A stretch of DNA of 64,000 nucleotides from Marinoscillum sp965229915 (GTDB lineage: Bacteria > Bacteroidota > Bacteroidia > Cytophagales > Cyclobacteriaceae): positions 3,844,001 to 3,908,000 of the forward strand of contig NZ_CBDDJZ010000001.1 in assembly GCF_965229915.1 (NCBI RefSeq). Direction: 5' to 3'. The notes below the pieces were generated by a model. It ran no database searches. It was not told the DNA's origin and saw only the letters and a list, made by a program, of their open reading frames with translations. Positions within the stretch are counted from its first letter, which is position 1. Every line of letters begins with the position of its first letter. Positions 52,532 to 60,306 of this stretch are shown here, piece after piece. The position numbers and the translations under genes are program-made.

Positions 52532-53118
52532 CAGACACTGAGGCGGATAGTGCCTCAGATCCAACTCCAGAAGCTACCGCTTTACCAAAACCCACATCAC
52601 CAATAGTCTCATCCACTCCTAAGATAAAAGTGCCAACCACCGGATCTTCTGAAAGTAGAGAGACTCCAAGTTTGCTGCGCAGGGATCGGGATAAGTCTGC
52701 TGGAGAGGAGAAAAAAGAACCAACCAAGCCCGTGTTGGAAGATCGCTCTACGCCTTTTACTCCTGAGCAGGTCTCGGCAACCTGGGAGGCTTTCAAAGCA
52801 AGTAGGATATCCAATGGAGCTACTGATACCGAGAAATTGGTACTAGATAGAAAGCTGGAAAAATCAGGTGACACAACCATCAAAATATGGTTGGAGAGTC
52901 AGCTGGAAACCAGTATTCTAGACAAATTTGAGGGAGATCTGATTCGGTATTTTAAAAAGGAACTGGATAATACATTTATTAAATTAGAGAGAGAAGTGAG
53001 TGAACAGGAGAGTTCGCGTAATCTCTACACCTCAAGGGAGAAATATGAATACATGGCCAAGCTAAATCCTGCACTTAAAGAGATGAAAGAGCGACTTGGA
53101 CTTGATTTCGAATACTAA
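52507..53118 (+). CDS. dnaX: dnaX tau-specific C-terminal region (-1 frame)
   Basis: A 200-residue continuation in the -1 frame relative to 51407-52531. It has a Ser/Thr/Pro-rich linker (about the first 90 residues), then the conserved C-terminal domain of Bacteroidota DnaX: FTPEQVSATWEAFK, KIWLESQLETSILDKFEGDL, and the end SREKYEYMAKLNPALKEMKERLG with LDFEY. There is no independent start with a good context; an apparent TTG at 52435 lies inside the zero-frame gene. It is most simply read as the tau tail that is reached by slippage at the A-run, or as a gene with a homopolymer sequencing error. Confidence 0.85.
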   Translation, partial: KKKSSDELTDTEADSASDPTPEATALPKPTSPIVSSTPKIKVPTTGSSESRETPSLLRRDRDKSAGEEKKEPTKPVLEDRSTPFTPEQVSATWEAFKASRISNGATDTEKLVLDRKLEKSGDTTIKIWLESQLETSILDKFEGDLIRYFKKELDNTFIKLEREVSEQESSRNLYTSREKYEYMAKLNPALKEMKERLGLDFEY

Positions 53119-53234
53119 CAGCTGATTTCATGTCAGCAATCCACCTATTGAACCACATATCTGCTGGTTTAAACGATTAAAACTTGACCCTTTATCGAAG
53201 AGTTCCGAACTTACTTTCTTTTAAAGAACCTAGT

Positions 53235-53612
53235 ATGAAGTTACGAGCTATATCTATTGACGATGATCCCACGTCAATCCTGATGGTCAAACAATTGGCC
53301 GAGAAAACCGATAATTTGGAGTTAGTGAATACCTATCAGGATGCTGTAAAAGGTGCTGCTGGTATCATTCTGGACAGACCTGATATTCTATTTTTGGATA
53401 TCGAGATGCCTGAGTTCAATGGTATCGAAATCATGCGATCTCTTATCAAGCCCCCTAAAATCATAGTCATCTCTGGTAATCCAAACTTTAAGGACAAAGC
53501 CCTTGAACTGAATGCTGTTTCATTCATCTCTAAACCACCAGAAGAGACGGAATTCAAAAAAGCTGTAGACAAAGTGAGAGATATTTTCAATCAAGAGTTA
53601 GCCAACGCCTGA
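53235..53612 (+). CDS. Single-domain response regulator
   Basis: A 125-residue receiver domain without an output domain. ATG 53235 gives MKLRAISIDDDPTSILMVKQL; a longer frame from 53184 adds an unlikely N-terminus. The acidic pair DDD (about 9-11), the phosphorylatable Asp in DILFLDIEMPEFNG (about 54), Ser in IVISGN and Lys in FISKPP (about 103) are present. The IEMPEFNGIEIM segment resembles LytTR-type receivers. Partner kinase not in the window. A terminator follows 33 bp after the stop. Confidence 0.88.
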   Translation: MKLRAISIDDDPTSILMVKQLAEKTDNLELVNTYQDAVKGAAGIILDRPDILFLDIEMPEFNGIEIMRSLIKPPKIIVISGNPNFKDKALELNAVSFISKPPEETEFKKAVDKVRDIFNQELANA

Positions 53613-53645
53613 TCACCAACCATTGGCAGTTGGCAACGATTGAAG

Positions 53646-53680
53646 AAGTCAGGTTGTATTGCAGCCTGACTTTTATTTTT
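53646..53680 (+). terminator. Rho-independent terminator after the response regulator
   Basis: Stem AAGTCAGGTTG (53646-53656), loop TATTG, CAGCCTGACTT (53662-53672), with one G-U pair, then a T-rich tail. It ends just at the stop of the convergent LysM gene. Confidence 0.8.
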
Positions 53681-55694
53681 TTACTCTCAGTTCCTGACCG
53701 ACGGAAAGGCTGGATGAGCTCAGTTCGTTGAGTTTCATCAACTCATCTACGGTCATGCCGTATTCCTTAGCAATCTTGTATAGACTATCACCACCACGGA
53801 CCGTGTAGGTTGTATCCGTAGCACCCGAAATCAATTTTAACTCCTGACCGGGTTTGATTGGATCATCCTCAGACAAGTTATTAAGTGAGCGAATCAAGCC
53901 TACTTCTATTGAATACTTCTGAGATATGGACCAGAGTGATTCACCGGCTGCTACTACATGGACTTGTTGGTTCTCAGGTTTGGTAGAGGTAGACTTCACC
54001 TCTTTGGTAGCGGAATCAACTTCTTTTGTGCTGCTCGCTTTCTGTGAATCTGATTTAGGAGGTGATTCTGGTCTGTTGCGATAAATGCTTATTTCCTGTC
54101 CGACGCTGAGAGTAGATTCATCAGTCATTCCATTCCATTCTTTGATATCACTTACTTCCACTTCGTATCTTTTGGATAGGTTCCAAAGGGTCTCCCCAGG
54201 CTGAATGACATGCAGTATTCTATCTCCCGAGGGTTTCACTGCTGGCTTCTTTTCTGGTTTGGGTTCTTCTTCGATCACCTGCTCCTGTGTAGGAGGTAGT
54301 TCTTCTTCTATCACTTCAGGTTTGGTTTCGACGGCAATTGGTTTTCGTGTGTTCACAGTTGGCTGTTCTTTTTTCACGTAGGTCTTTGGTCGCTCTAGCT
54401 CATGGTATTCTACGGCCACATCAGCAGGACGCTTCTTTCTGAGCCACATCAGTCTGCCTGGCTTCAATGATTCATTGGGCTCCATGCGGTTCTTTTTCTT
54501 CAGTTTATCCAATTTGATTCCGTACTTCTGAGCGATATCCCAGGTGCTTTCTCCATATTGTGCCACGTGGTAGAAAATGGAAGATCTGTTTTTCTTTTTG
54601 TGTACATAGTAGATCTCTCCGGATTCTATTGGAGCGGTACTCTTGAGATCATTGTAGGAGAGTAGTTTGTCGATTTCTATCCCGGCTTTTTTGGCTAAAC
54701 TGGATGCGTCATCACCTTTGGAGGCCATCGTCGCATCTATTCCATTTACCTTTAGGAAGATGGTTTGGTTCTTGGTAATGATATCTCCAGCGATTCTATC
54801 TGGATACTTGGTCTTCTCCTCCGGTTTTTCTATTGACCTGGTGAGCGGTGGAGGTGAGTCGTCCCTGTCAGCAACCATTTTTGGCAACTTTCCTTTGGTC
54901 GGTACGATTACTGTATACACCTTATCATCTGGGATCTTGCCATGTCTGAGCCACTTGTTATAGTCAAGGGTCAATTCTTCATCAGCTTTCAGTTCTCGTG
55001 CCACCTGTTCAATTGACTTGCCTTCACCCTTAGTGTATTCGCCTAGTTTTAACCCCTCACTATGTGGCCTTCCGATTTCATCTTTGAATGCCACCACGTG
55101 TGCAATGTACTTCAGTACATACCAATGCGTGTTCTTGGTGATGGTGAGCTTATCTGACCCAAAGTTGGCTTTATCCACATAGCGCTTAGCTCCTCCAGGA
55201 CCAGCCTGATAGGCACTTACTGCATAGATCCAGTTTTTAAAGAAGAAATTATTTCTCTTAAAGTACTTTGCGGCTCCTCTCGTGGCAGAGACAATATTCT
55301 TGCGTTCATCAATTTTTGAGTCTACCCGCAGGCCAACTTCTCTGGCAGTGAAATCTTTGAATTGCCAGTAGCCTACCGCATCAGAGGAGGATACGGCGTC
55401 TGAAATCAGTGCGCTTTCCTGAATAGCCAGGTATTTGATGTCCTCTGGGACACCTTCTTCTTTGAGCACTCGCTCTACTATTGGGAAATAGAGATTTACC
55501 CGATCAAGTTTTATCTGAAAGTATTTGTCGCTTGCTCTGAGTGCATTGACGTGTCGTTGGATTTCTTCCTGTGCGTCATTGGTGAGTTTCAGTTTCACTC
55601 CCGCGATTTCAATAGAGGAGGGAACCTGCGGTATATCTGCCTGTGCAGTATGAATAATGAACAAGCTAGCGAGGAAGCAATAGAATAATCTCAT
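53673..55694 (-). CDS. Membrane-bound lytic transglycosylase D-like protein with four LysM domains
   Basis: A 673-residue exported protein with a signal peptide to about residue 19 (HTAQA). The SLT transglycosylase domain is at about 70-190: GVPEDIKYLAIQESALISDA with the catalytic Glu93, VGYWQFKDFTAREVGL, and YAVSAYQAGPGGAKRYV. Four LysM repeats follow, e.g. FYHVAQYGESTWDIAQKYG, ILHVIQPGETLWNLSKRYE, VHVVAAGESLWSISQKYS, TYTVRGGDSLYKIAKEYG, separated by Pro/Glu/Lys-rich linkers. It cleaves peptidoglycan glycan strands. It overlaps the O-methyltransferase stop and start by 4 bp. Confidence 0.92.
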   Translation of the reverse strand: MRLFYCFLASLFIIHTAQADIPQVPSSIEIAGVKLKLTNDAQEEIQRHVNALRASDKYFQIKLDRVNLYFPIVERVLKEEGVPEDIKYLAIQESALISDAVSSSDAVGYWQFKDFTAREVGLRVDSKIDERKNIVSATRGAAKYFKRNNFFFKNWIYAVSAYQAGPGGAKRYVDKANFGSDKLTITKNTHWYVLKYIAHVVAFKDEIGRPHSEGLKLGEYTKGEGKSIEQVARELKADEELTLDYNKWLRHGKIPDDKVYTVIVPTKGKLPKMVADRDDSPPPLTRSIEKPEEKTKYPDRIAGDIITKNQTIFLKVNGIDATMASKGDDASSLAKKAGIEIDKLLSYNDLKSTAPIESGEIYYVHKKKNRSSIFYHVAQYGESTWDIAQKYGIKLDKLKKKNRMEPNESLKPGRLMWLRKKRPADVAVEYHELERPKTYVKKEQPTVNTRKPIAVETKPEVIEEELPPTQEQVIEEEPKPEKKPAVKPSGDRILHVIQPGETLWNLSKRYEVEVSDIKEWNGMTDESTLSVGQEISIYRNRPESPPKSDSQKASSTKEVDSATKEVKSTSTKPENQQVHVVAAGESLWSISQKYSIEVGLIRSLNNLSEDDPIKPGQELKLISGATDTTYTVRGGDSLYKIAKEYGMTVDELMKLNELSSSSLSVGQELRVKK

Positions 55695-56329
55695 AGTTTT
55701 CTTAAGATCATTAAGCCATCTCTAATCGGAAATAACACATTTTGTACTTCTGAGTGATCATGAACCATTTGGTTGAACGCTCGCATGGACTCTGTTGCTT
55801 TATCTTTTTTGTCTGTCTCAGCCACTTTTCCACTCCAAAGTACATTATCTATGATGAGAAAGCCTCCCGATTTTAGGTTTGGTAGTGTAAGATCAAAGTA
55901 GGCACTATAGCTCGCTTTGTCAGCATCGATAAATACCATATCCCATTCATAACTCAAAGTAGGGATGATTTCTTGTGCGTTTCCAATGATAAATTCGATC
56001 TGATCTTTGAAGGGGGAGTCGGCGAAGTATCCGTTTACCTGATCTTCCAGTTCTTCATTGACATCAATCGTGATCAGATGACCATCGGGTAGCATACCTT
56101 CCGCCAGGCAGAGCGCTGAGTAACCAGTATAAGTACCTATTTCCAAAATATGTTTCGGCCGGATCATGTGACTGAGCATGGACAATACCCGACCCTGCAG
56201 ATGCCCGGAAAGCATTCTCGGCTTAAGTACATTGAGATGCGTTTCTCTATTGATACGCCGGAGCAGATCGCTCTCTGGCTCGGAGTGAGACTCAACATAT
56301 TGCTGCAGATGATCCGGTAGAAAATCCAT
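55691..56329 (-). CDS. Class I SAM-dependent O-methyltransferase (catechol/caffeoyl-CoA type)
   Basis: A 212-residue enzyme of the O-methyltransferase family 3. Motif I is ILEIGTYTGYSALCLAEGM (about 66-84), the acidic strand LITIDVNEELE, then WDMVFIDADKASYSAYFD and LIIDNVLWSGKV, whose Asp and Asn/Asp residues bind the divalent metal in relatives. The natural acceptor is unknown. It is translationally coupled (4-bp ATGA overlap) with the LysM transglycosylase downstream and follows the M16 peptidase by 32 bp, suggesting an operon. Confidence 0.92.
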   Translation of the reverse strand: MDFLPDHLQQYVESHSEPESDLLRRINRETHLNVLKPRMLSGHLQGRVLSMLSHMIRPKHILEIGTYTGYSALCLAEGMLPDGHLITIDVNEELEDQVNGYFADSPFKDQIEFIIGNAQEIIPTLSYEWDMVFIDADKASYSAYFDLTLPNLKSGGFLIIDNVLWSGKVAETDKKDKATESMRAFNQMVHDHSEVQNVLFPIRDGLMILRKL

Positions 56330-56361
56330 ACCGTAAAACTAATGGATTTTAGAGCTTCGGT

Positions 56362-57594
56362 CTAGTTTGGGATAAAAGTTAACTGAGACATTTGTTCCTT
56401 GTTAAAGTTCTCTCGAGCCAATTCCACCAAATGATCGGCCGTAGCTTGATCTATTTTCTCGAAGAGCTCATTGATATCGGGAATTCTATTGAGATCCAGC
56501 ATGCTTTTAGCCATCATGAGCATCATGGCATTGTTATTCTCTTCAGACATAGCCAGTTGACCTTTGAGTTGCTGCTTTGCCTTGTGCAGCTGCATGTGGC
56601 CCATGGGCTTTTTCTTAAGCAGGTCAAATTCCTTGTCGATGAGCTTCAGGCTTTTCTTTAGGTTTTTTGGATCTGTGGCAAAGTAGATTCCGAGAGAGCC
56701 TGTTTCATAATAAGGTGTGTAGCTGGCATCTATCCCATAGACAAAACCGTGTTTCTCTCTGAGAGAGAGATTCAACCGTGAATTCATGCTTGGTCCGCCC
56801 AAAATATTGATGAGAAGGAAAAATGGAATCCTGTTTTCATCTCCAAGACTATAGCTGGTTCTACCAAGGGCTACGTGAGCTTGTGTAATTGGCTTTTCAA
56901 CCGTTTGGACAATAGGCGATGTGGAAGTAAAGAAATTGCGCTTCGGGGTGTGATTTTTATGTGGTACATCGGCCAGGTATTTCTCCACCATTCGCTTCAG
57001 CTTTTTGATCGAATAATTACCAATGCTTGACAGTATAATCTGCTCTGTATTGAGGTTTCGCTGGAGGAATGATTTGAAATCTGATTGTTTGAATCTGCTG
57101 ACGGTTGCTTCCGTACCAAGGATATTGCGTCCCAATGGGTGGTTGTTAAATACCAGCTCATCAAAATCATCCTGAATGGCATCTTCGGGAGTGTCGCGAT
57201 ACATCGCCATTTCTTCCAGAATGACCATGCGTTCCTTTTCGATTTCCTTTTCTGGAAAAACCGAATGGAAAGTTATGTCCGAAAGAAGCTCTACCGCTTT
57301 GTCCAAATGATTGTCCAGAACGGAGGCGTAAAAACAGATTTTTTCGCGTGTGGTGTAGGCATTTAGTTCACCTCCCAGAGAATCCAGCCTATTGATAATG
57401 TGAAAGGCCTTGCGCTTTTTGGTACCCTTAAAGGCCATGTGCTCCCAGAAATGTGCAATGCCCTGCTCTTCAGGTAACTCGTCGCGGCTCCCAATGTCGA
57501 GCATGATGCCTACATGGGCAATCTTGGTATTGCTTATCTGTTTATGAATAATCCGAATGCCATTCGGCAACTCAATCAGCTCATGATCCTCCAT
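56362..57594 (-). CDS. M16 family zinc metallopeptidase
   Basis: A 410-residue single-unit M16B peptidase. The inverted zinc motif HxxEH is seen as HFWEH at residues 48-52, with the downstream Glu in EKEIEKERMVILEEMAMYRD. The inactive C-terminal M16 domain begins near residue 165 (FKSFLQRNLNTEQIILSSIGN) and includes GRTSYSLGDENRIPFFLL and the Arg/Tyr stretch SRLNLSLREKHGFVYGIDAS. No signal peptide. It is the first of a minus-strand run M16, O-methyltransferase, LysM transglycosylase. Confidence 0.93.
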   Translation of the reverse strand: MEDHELIELPNGIRIIHKQISNTKIAHVGIMLDIGSRDELPEEQGIAHFWEHMAFKGTKKRKAFHIINRLDSLGGELNAYTTREKICFYASVLDNHLDKAVELLSDITFHSVFPEKEIEKERMVILEEMAMYRDTPEDAIQDDFDELVFNNHPLGRNILGTEATVSRFKQSDFKSFLQRNLNTEQIILSSIGNYSIKKLKRMVEKYLADVPHKNHTPKRNFFTSTSPIVQTVEKPITQAHVALGRTSYSLGDENRIPFFLLINILGGPSMNSRLNLSLREKHGFVYGIDASYTPYYETGSLGIYFATDPKNLKKSLKLIDKEFDLLKKKPMGHMQLHKAKQQLKGQLAMSEENNNAMMLMMAKSMLDLNRIPDINELFEKIDQATADHLVELARENFNKEQMSQLTFIPN

Positions 57595-57601
57595 AGGGCC
57601 G

Positions 57602-57609
57602 CAAATTTA
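57602..57609 (-). promoter_or_regulatory. -7 promoter box before the M16 gene
   Basis: On the minus strand TAAATTTG, a perfect TAnnTTTG box, ending 7 nt before ATG 57594, so the transcript would be leaderless or nearly so. The divergent GT9 gene starts 43 bp away. Confidence 0.4.
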
Positions 57610-57637
57610 CTAATTTTAAACCGCTCGAACATACTTT

Positions 57638-58576
57638 ATGCAAATACTCATCATTCAAACTGCTTTTATAGGAGATGTGATTTTAGCTACGCCCGTGGCG
57701 GAGAGTTTGCATGCATCCTTTCCCACTGCACAGATTGACTTAGTGGTTCGAAAAGGTCATGAATCACTTTTTGATCAGCATCCTTTCATACATCGAGTGA
57801 TGACCTTAGATAAACGTAAGAAATATGTAAGCTTGTGGGCATTACTGAAAGAAATTCGCTCTATCAGGTATGATTTAGTGGTCAACCTACACCGGTATCT
57901 TTCTAGTGGTTTATTAACTGTATGCTCGGGTGCTGACCAAACCATCGGCTTTACAACAAATCCATTGTCATTGTTCTTCTCTGATCGCAAGCCGCACATC
58001 ATGGACGGAAGACACGAAGTGGAACGAAATCTTTCTCTTGTTCAGGATATTGTCAAAACAAGTCTGACCACTCCGCAGCTTTACATTGAACACATCGACT
58101 TACCGAAACTTTCACTCCCCTATATCACCATTGCACCTGGCTCCGTATGGCAAACCAAAAAAGTGCCACTGAGCAAATGGGTGGGGCTCATCAGCAGGCA
58201 GCCTCCAGAACTGTCTGTCTACATAATGGGTGGTAAATTAGATGTTGATGATGGGGAATGGATCAGAGACCAGTGTGATCATGATGTCAAGATTTTGGCA
58301 GGAAGTCTAAGCTTACTTGAGTCAGCAGCTGTAATGAAATACGCTCTCATGAACTACACCAATGACTCAGCACCCCTGCACCTGGCCTCAGCAGTGAACG
58401 CCCCGGTTACAGCGGTCTATTGCTCTACAGTACCGAGGTTCGGGTTTGGCCCATTGTCGGATCAGTCGGTGGTCATTGAGACACTAGAGCAGATGTCCTG
58501 TCGGCCGTGTGGAGTACATGGCAGGCACAGATGTCCGAAGGGGCACTTTCTATGCGCAACATCAATCAACCTCTAA
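57638..58576 (+). CDS. Glycosyltransferase family 9 (heptosyltransferase-like)
   Basis: A 312-residue GT9 enzyme. The N-terminus ILIIQTAFIGDVILATPVAE and the nucleotide-sugar site around NYTNDSAPLHLASAVNAPV fit the family. The C-terminal cysteine cluster CRPCGVHGRHRCPKGHFLC matches the other GT9 of the window (33260-34276). Likely role in lipopolysaccharide core or O-antigen-like glycan assembly. Its last 15 bp overlap the end of the convergent ECF sigma gene. Confidence 0.9.
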   Translation: MQILIIQTAFIGDVILATPVAESLHASFPTAQIDLVVRKGHESLFDQHPFIHRVMTLDKRKKYVSLWALLKEIRSIRYDLVVNLHRYLSSGLLTVCSGADQTIGFTTNPLSLFFSDRKPHIMDGRHEVERNLSLVQDIVKTSLTTPQLYIEHIDLPKLSLPYITIAPGSVWQTKKVPLSKWVGLISRQPPELSVYIMGGKLDVDDGEWIRDQCDHDVKILAGSLSLLESAAVMKYALMNYTNDSAPLHLASAVNAPVTAVYCSTVPRFGFGPLSDQSVVIETLEQMSCRPCGVHGRHRCPKGHFLCATSINL

Positions 58577-59803
58577 CCGCTTTATTTTGCGCTGATAAAA
58601 CTCCCGATCCCGATCATTCGAGCATAGTTGAATGGCATTTTTTAGTGAGGCAATGGCTTGTTCTGTCTCACGCAGCTGCACATACAGTTCAGCTTCCGTG
58701 GCTGGTAGCAGATGGTTTGCTCGAAGCGATGTTTCAGTTTTTAGAGGTTGTAAGGCATTTAGAGCTTCTTCAGGACCGTGTACCATTGCTATTGGGTATA
58801 TTCGATTCAAAGCTACGATTGGGTTGGGTGATATGCTGTAAAGATGGTTGTAGAGTGTCAGGATGTAACTCCAGTTGGTCGATTGATAATCATCGGCATC
58901 ACAGTGAATGCCGTTAATAGCTGCCTGCACAAAATAGGTGTACCTTTCACCATTTTCAACAGAGCTCAAATACCTATTTCCCAGGTCAATGTGACGAGCA
59001 TCCCATCGAGAGCGATCTTGATGTTCCAGGCTTATGCTGTTACCAAGTGCATCTACTCTGGCTTCAAATCGGGCAGATTGAAAGTGTATCAGCGCGATTA
59101 ATGACCGAGCTGAATCCGTGTTAGTGAGCTCTTTCGCCAGGAGTAGTTGGTTGAGTCTGAGTGCTTCTTCACAGAGATCTTTCCGAATGAGTTGGTCTCC
59201 TTCAGAGGATTTATATCCTTCATTAAAAAGTAGGTAAATAACCTTGAGTACCGTATTTATACGATCTTTTATGTGATGCTCATTCGGTAACTCTAATCGA
59301 ATATTCTCTGCTTTAAACTGTTTTTTGGCACGTGTGTATGCCTTGGCCACCGTTTCCTCTTTCTTCAAAAGTGCCAATGAGATCTCACGGATGGACAGCC
59401 CACCTAAGATTTTTAGGGTAAGAATGATTTGGTATTCCGTACTAAGCTTCGGGTTGCAGCAGGCAAACATCATTCGAATCATATCGTCAGTACCCTGATC
59501 ATCTGCAGGAAGTGGGGTTTCGTAGGTTTCTTCAGGCACCTGTGTAGCATAAAATACCTTCTGACTCCTTCGTAGCTGGTCGATCATCTTGTTATTGGCT
59601 ACACGAAAGATCCATCCTGAGGGATTTTCTGGTATTTTGCCCGTTCTCCAGCTATTCATCGCCTGGATCAGGGCCTCTTGTACAGAATCCTCGGCAAGTT
59701 CCAGGTGATGGGTTCCAAAACGAGCTGTTAGCAACGAGACGGTTTTTCCGAATTCATTACGAAAAAAATGATCTACCAGGCCAGATGGTTTATTTGAAGT
59801 CAT
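58562..59803 (-). CDS. ECF42-like sigma factor with long C-terminal extension
   Basis: A 413-residue sigma factor. Region 2 is at about 10-75 (VDHFFRNEFGKTVSLLTARFG; ENPSGWIFRVANNKMIDQLRR) and region 4 at about 105-165 (STEYQIILTLKILGGLSIREI). The C-terminal 240 residues are helical with the DUF6596/TPR-like content NEGYKSSEGDQLIRKDLCEEA and FVQAAINGIHCDADDYQSTNW. ECF42 factors have such an extension, usually no anti-sigma factor, and a DGPF/YCII gene next door, as here. Physiological signal unknown; some ECF42 members relate to antibiotic-stress responses. Confidence 0.88.
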   Translation of the reverse strand: MTSNKPSGLVDHFFRNEFGKTVSLLTARFGTHHLELAEDSVQEALIQAMNSWRTGKIPENPSGWIFRVANNKMIDQLRRSQKVFYATQVPEETYETPLPADDQGTDDMIRMMFACCNPKLSTEYQIILTLKILGGLSIREISLALLKKEETVAKAYTRAKKQFKAENIRLELPNEHHIKDRINTVLKVIYLLFNEGYKSSEGDQLIRKDLCEEALRLNQLLLAKELTNTDSARSLIALIHFQSARFEARVDALGNSISLEHQDRSRWDARHIDLGNRYLSSVENGERYTYFVQAAINGIHCDADDYQSTNWSYILTLYNHLYSISPNPIVALNRIYPIAMVHGPEEALNALQPLKTETSLRANHLLPATEAELYVQLRETEQAIASLKNAIQLCSNDRDREFYQRKIKRLEVD

Positions 59804-59884
59804 AAGTCATGGTTGGAATGAAACCTTCTCATGATCTGTACTCGAATGCTTTCAGACAAATTTAGAGAAGGCTTCAAGTTGGGA

Positions 59885-60226
59885 TTACATGGCCATAGCT
59901 TCTCTGACTTCTACGATCCCACCAAATTCAAAAATTGGACAGCCTTTGGACAAACTCACGGCATGATCCAGATCGTTTGCTTCTACCAGTACATAGCCAC
60001 CTACTATTTCTTTTCCTTCCGCATATGGACCATCCGTGATGATCTCGCCATCCTTGCTCACCACTTTACCGTCATTGTTTAGGGGCAGACCTGGTACTGG
60101 TTCTTCTGTCTGGCTGATTTTGGTCATCCACTCAGTCCAGCGCGCCATATGCGCTTGCATTTCCTGTGGAGATTGATTGGCAAATCCTTCATCTCCTCCT
60201 CTAAAGAGGTACAAAAACTGTTTCAT
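59885..60226 (-). CDS. YCII/DGPF-domain protein linked to the ECF42-like sigma factor
   Basis: A 113-residue cytoplasmic protein of the YCII-related (DGPF) family: KQFLYLFRGGDEGF at the N-terminus, then EIITDGPYAEGKEIVGGYVLVEA, where DGPY replaces the family's DGPF, and FEFGGIVEVREAMAM at the end. DGPF proteins are the standard neighbours of ECF42 sigma genes and are often their regulon members. The gene lies 81 bp upstream of the sigma gene on the same strand, so the two are likely cotranscribed. Biochemical role unknown. Confidence 0.88.
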   Translation of the reverse strand: MKQFLYLFRGGDEGFANQSPQEMQAHMARWTEWMTKISQTEEPVPGLPLNNDGKVVSKDGEIITDGPYAEGKEIVGGYVLVEANDLDHAVSLSKGCPIFEFGGIVEVREAMAM

Positions 60227-60306
60227 AGTTTTAATAATTGTCGTTTAAATTAATCGGTTTTGACCTATTGACGAACAGGTTAGAGAAAATGGACAATCCA
60301 GAAGAT

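Noticed and set aside
52435..53118. The dnaX C-terminal region as an independent gene starting at TTG 52435
   Set aside because: The first 24 codons overlap the conserved zero-frame dnaX coding region and have no family match; the downstream part is the known DnaX tail, so slippage or a sequence error explains it better.
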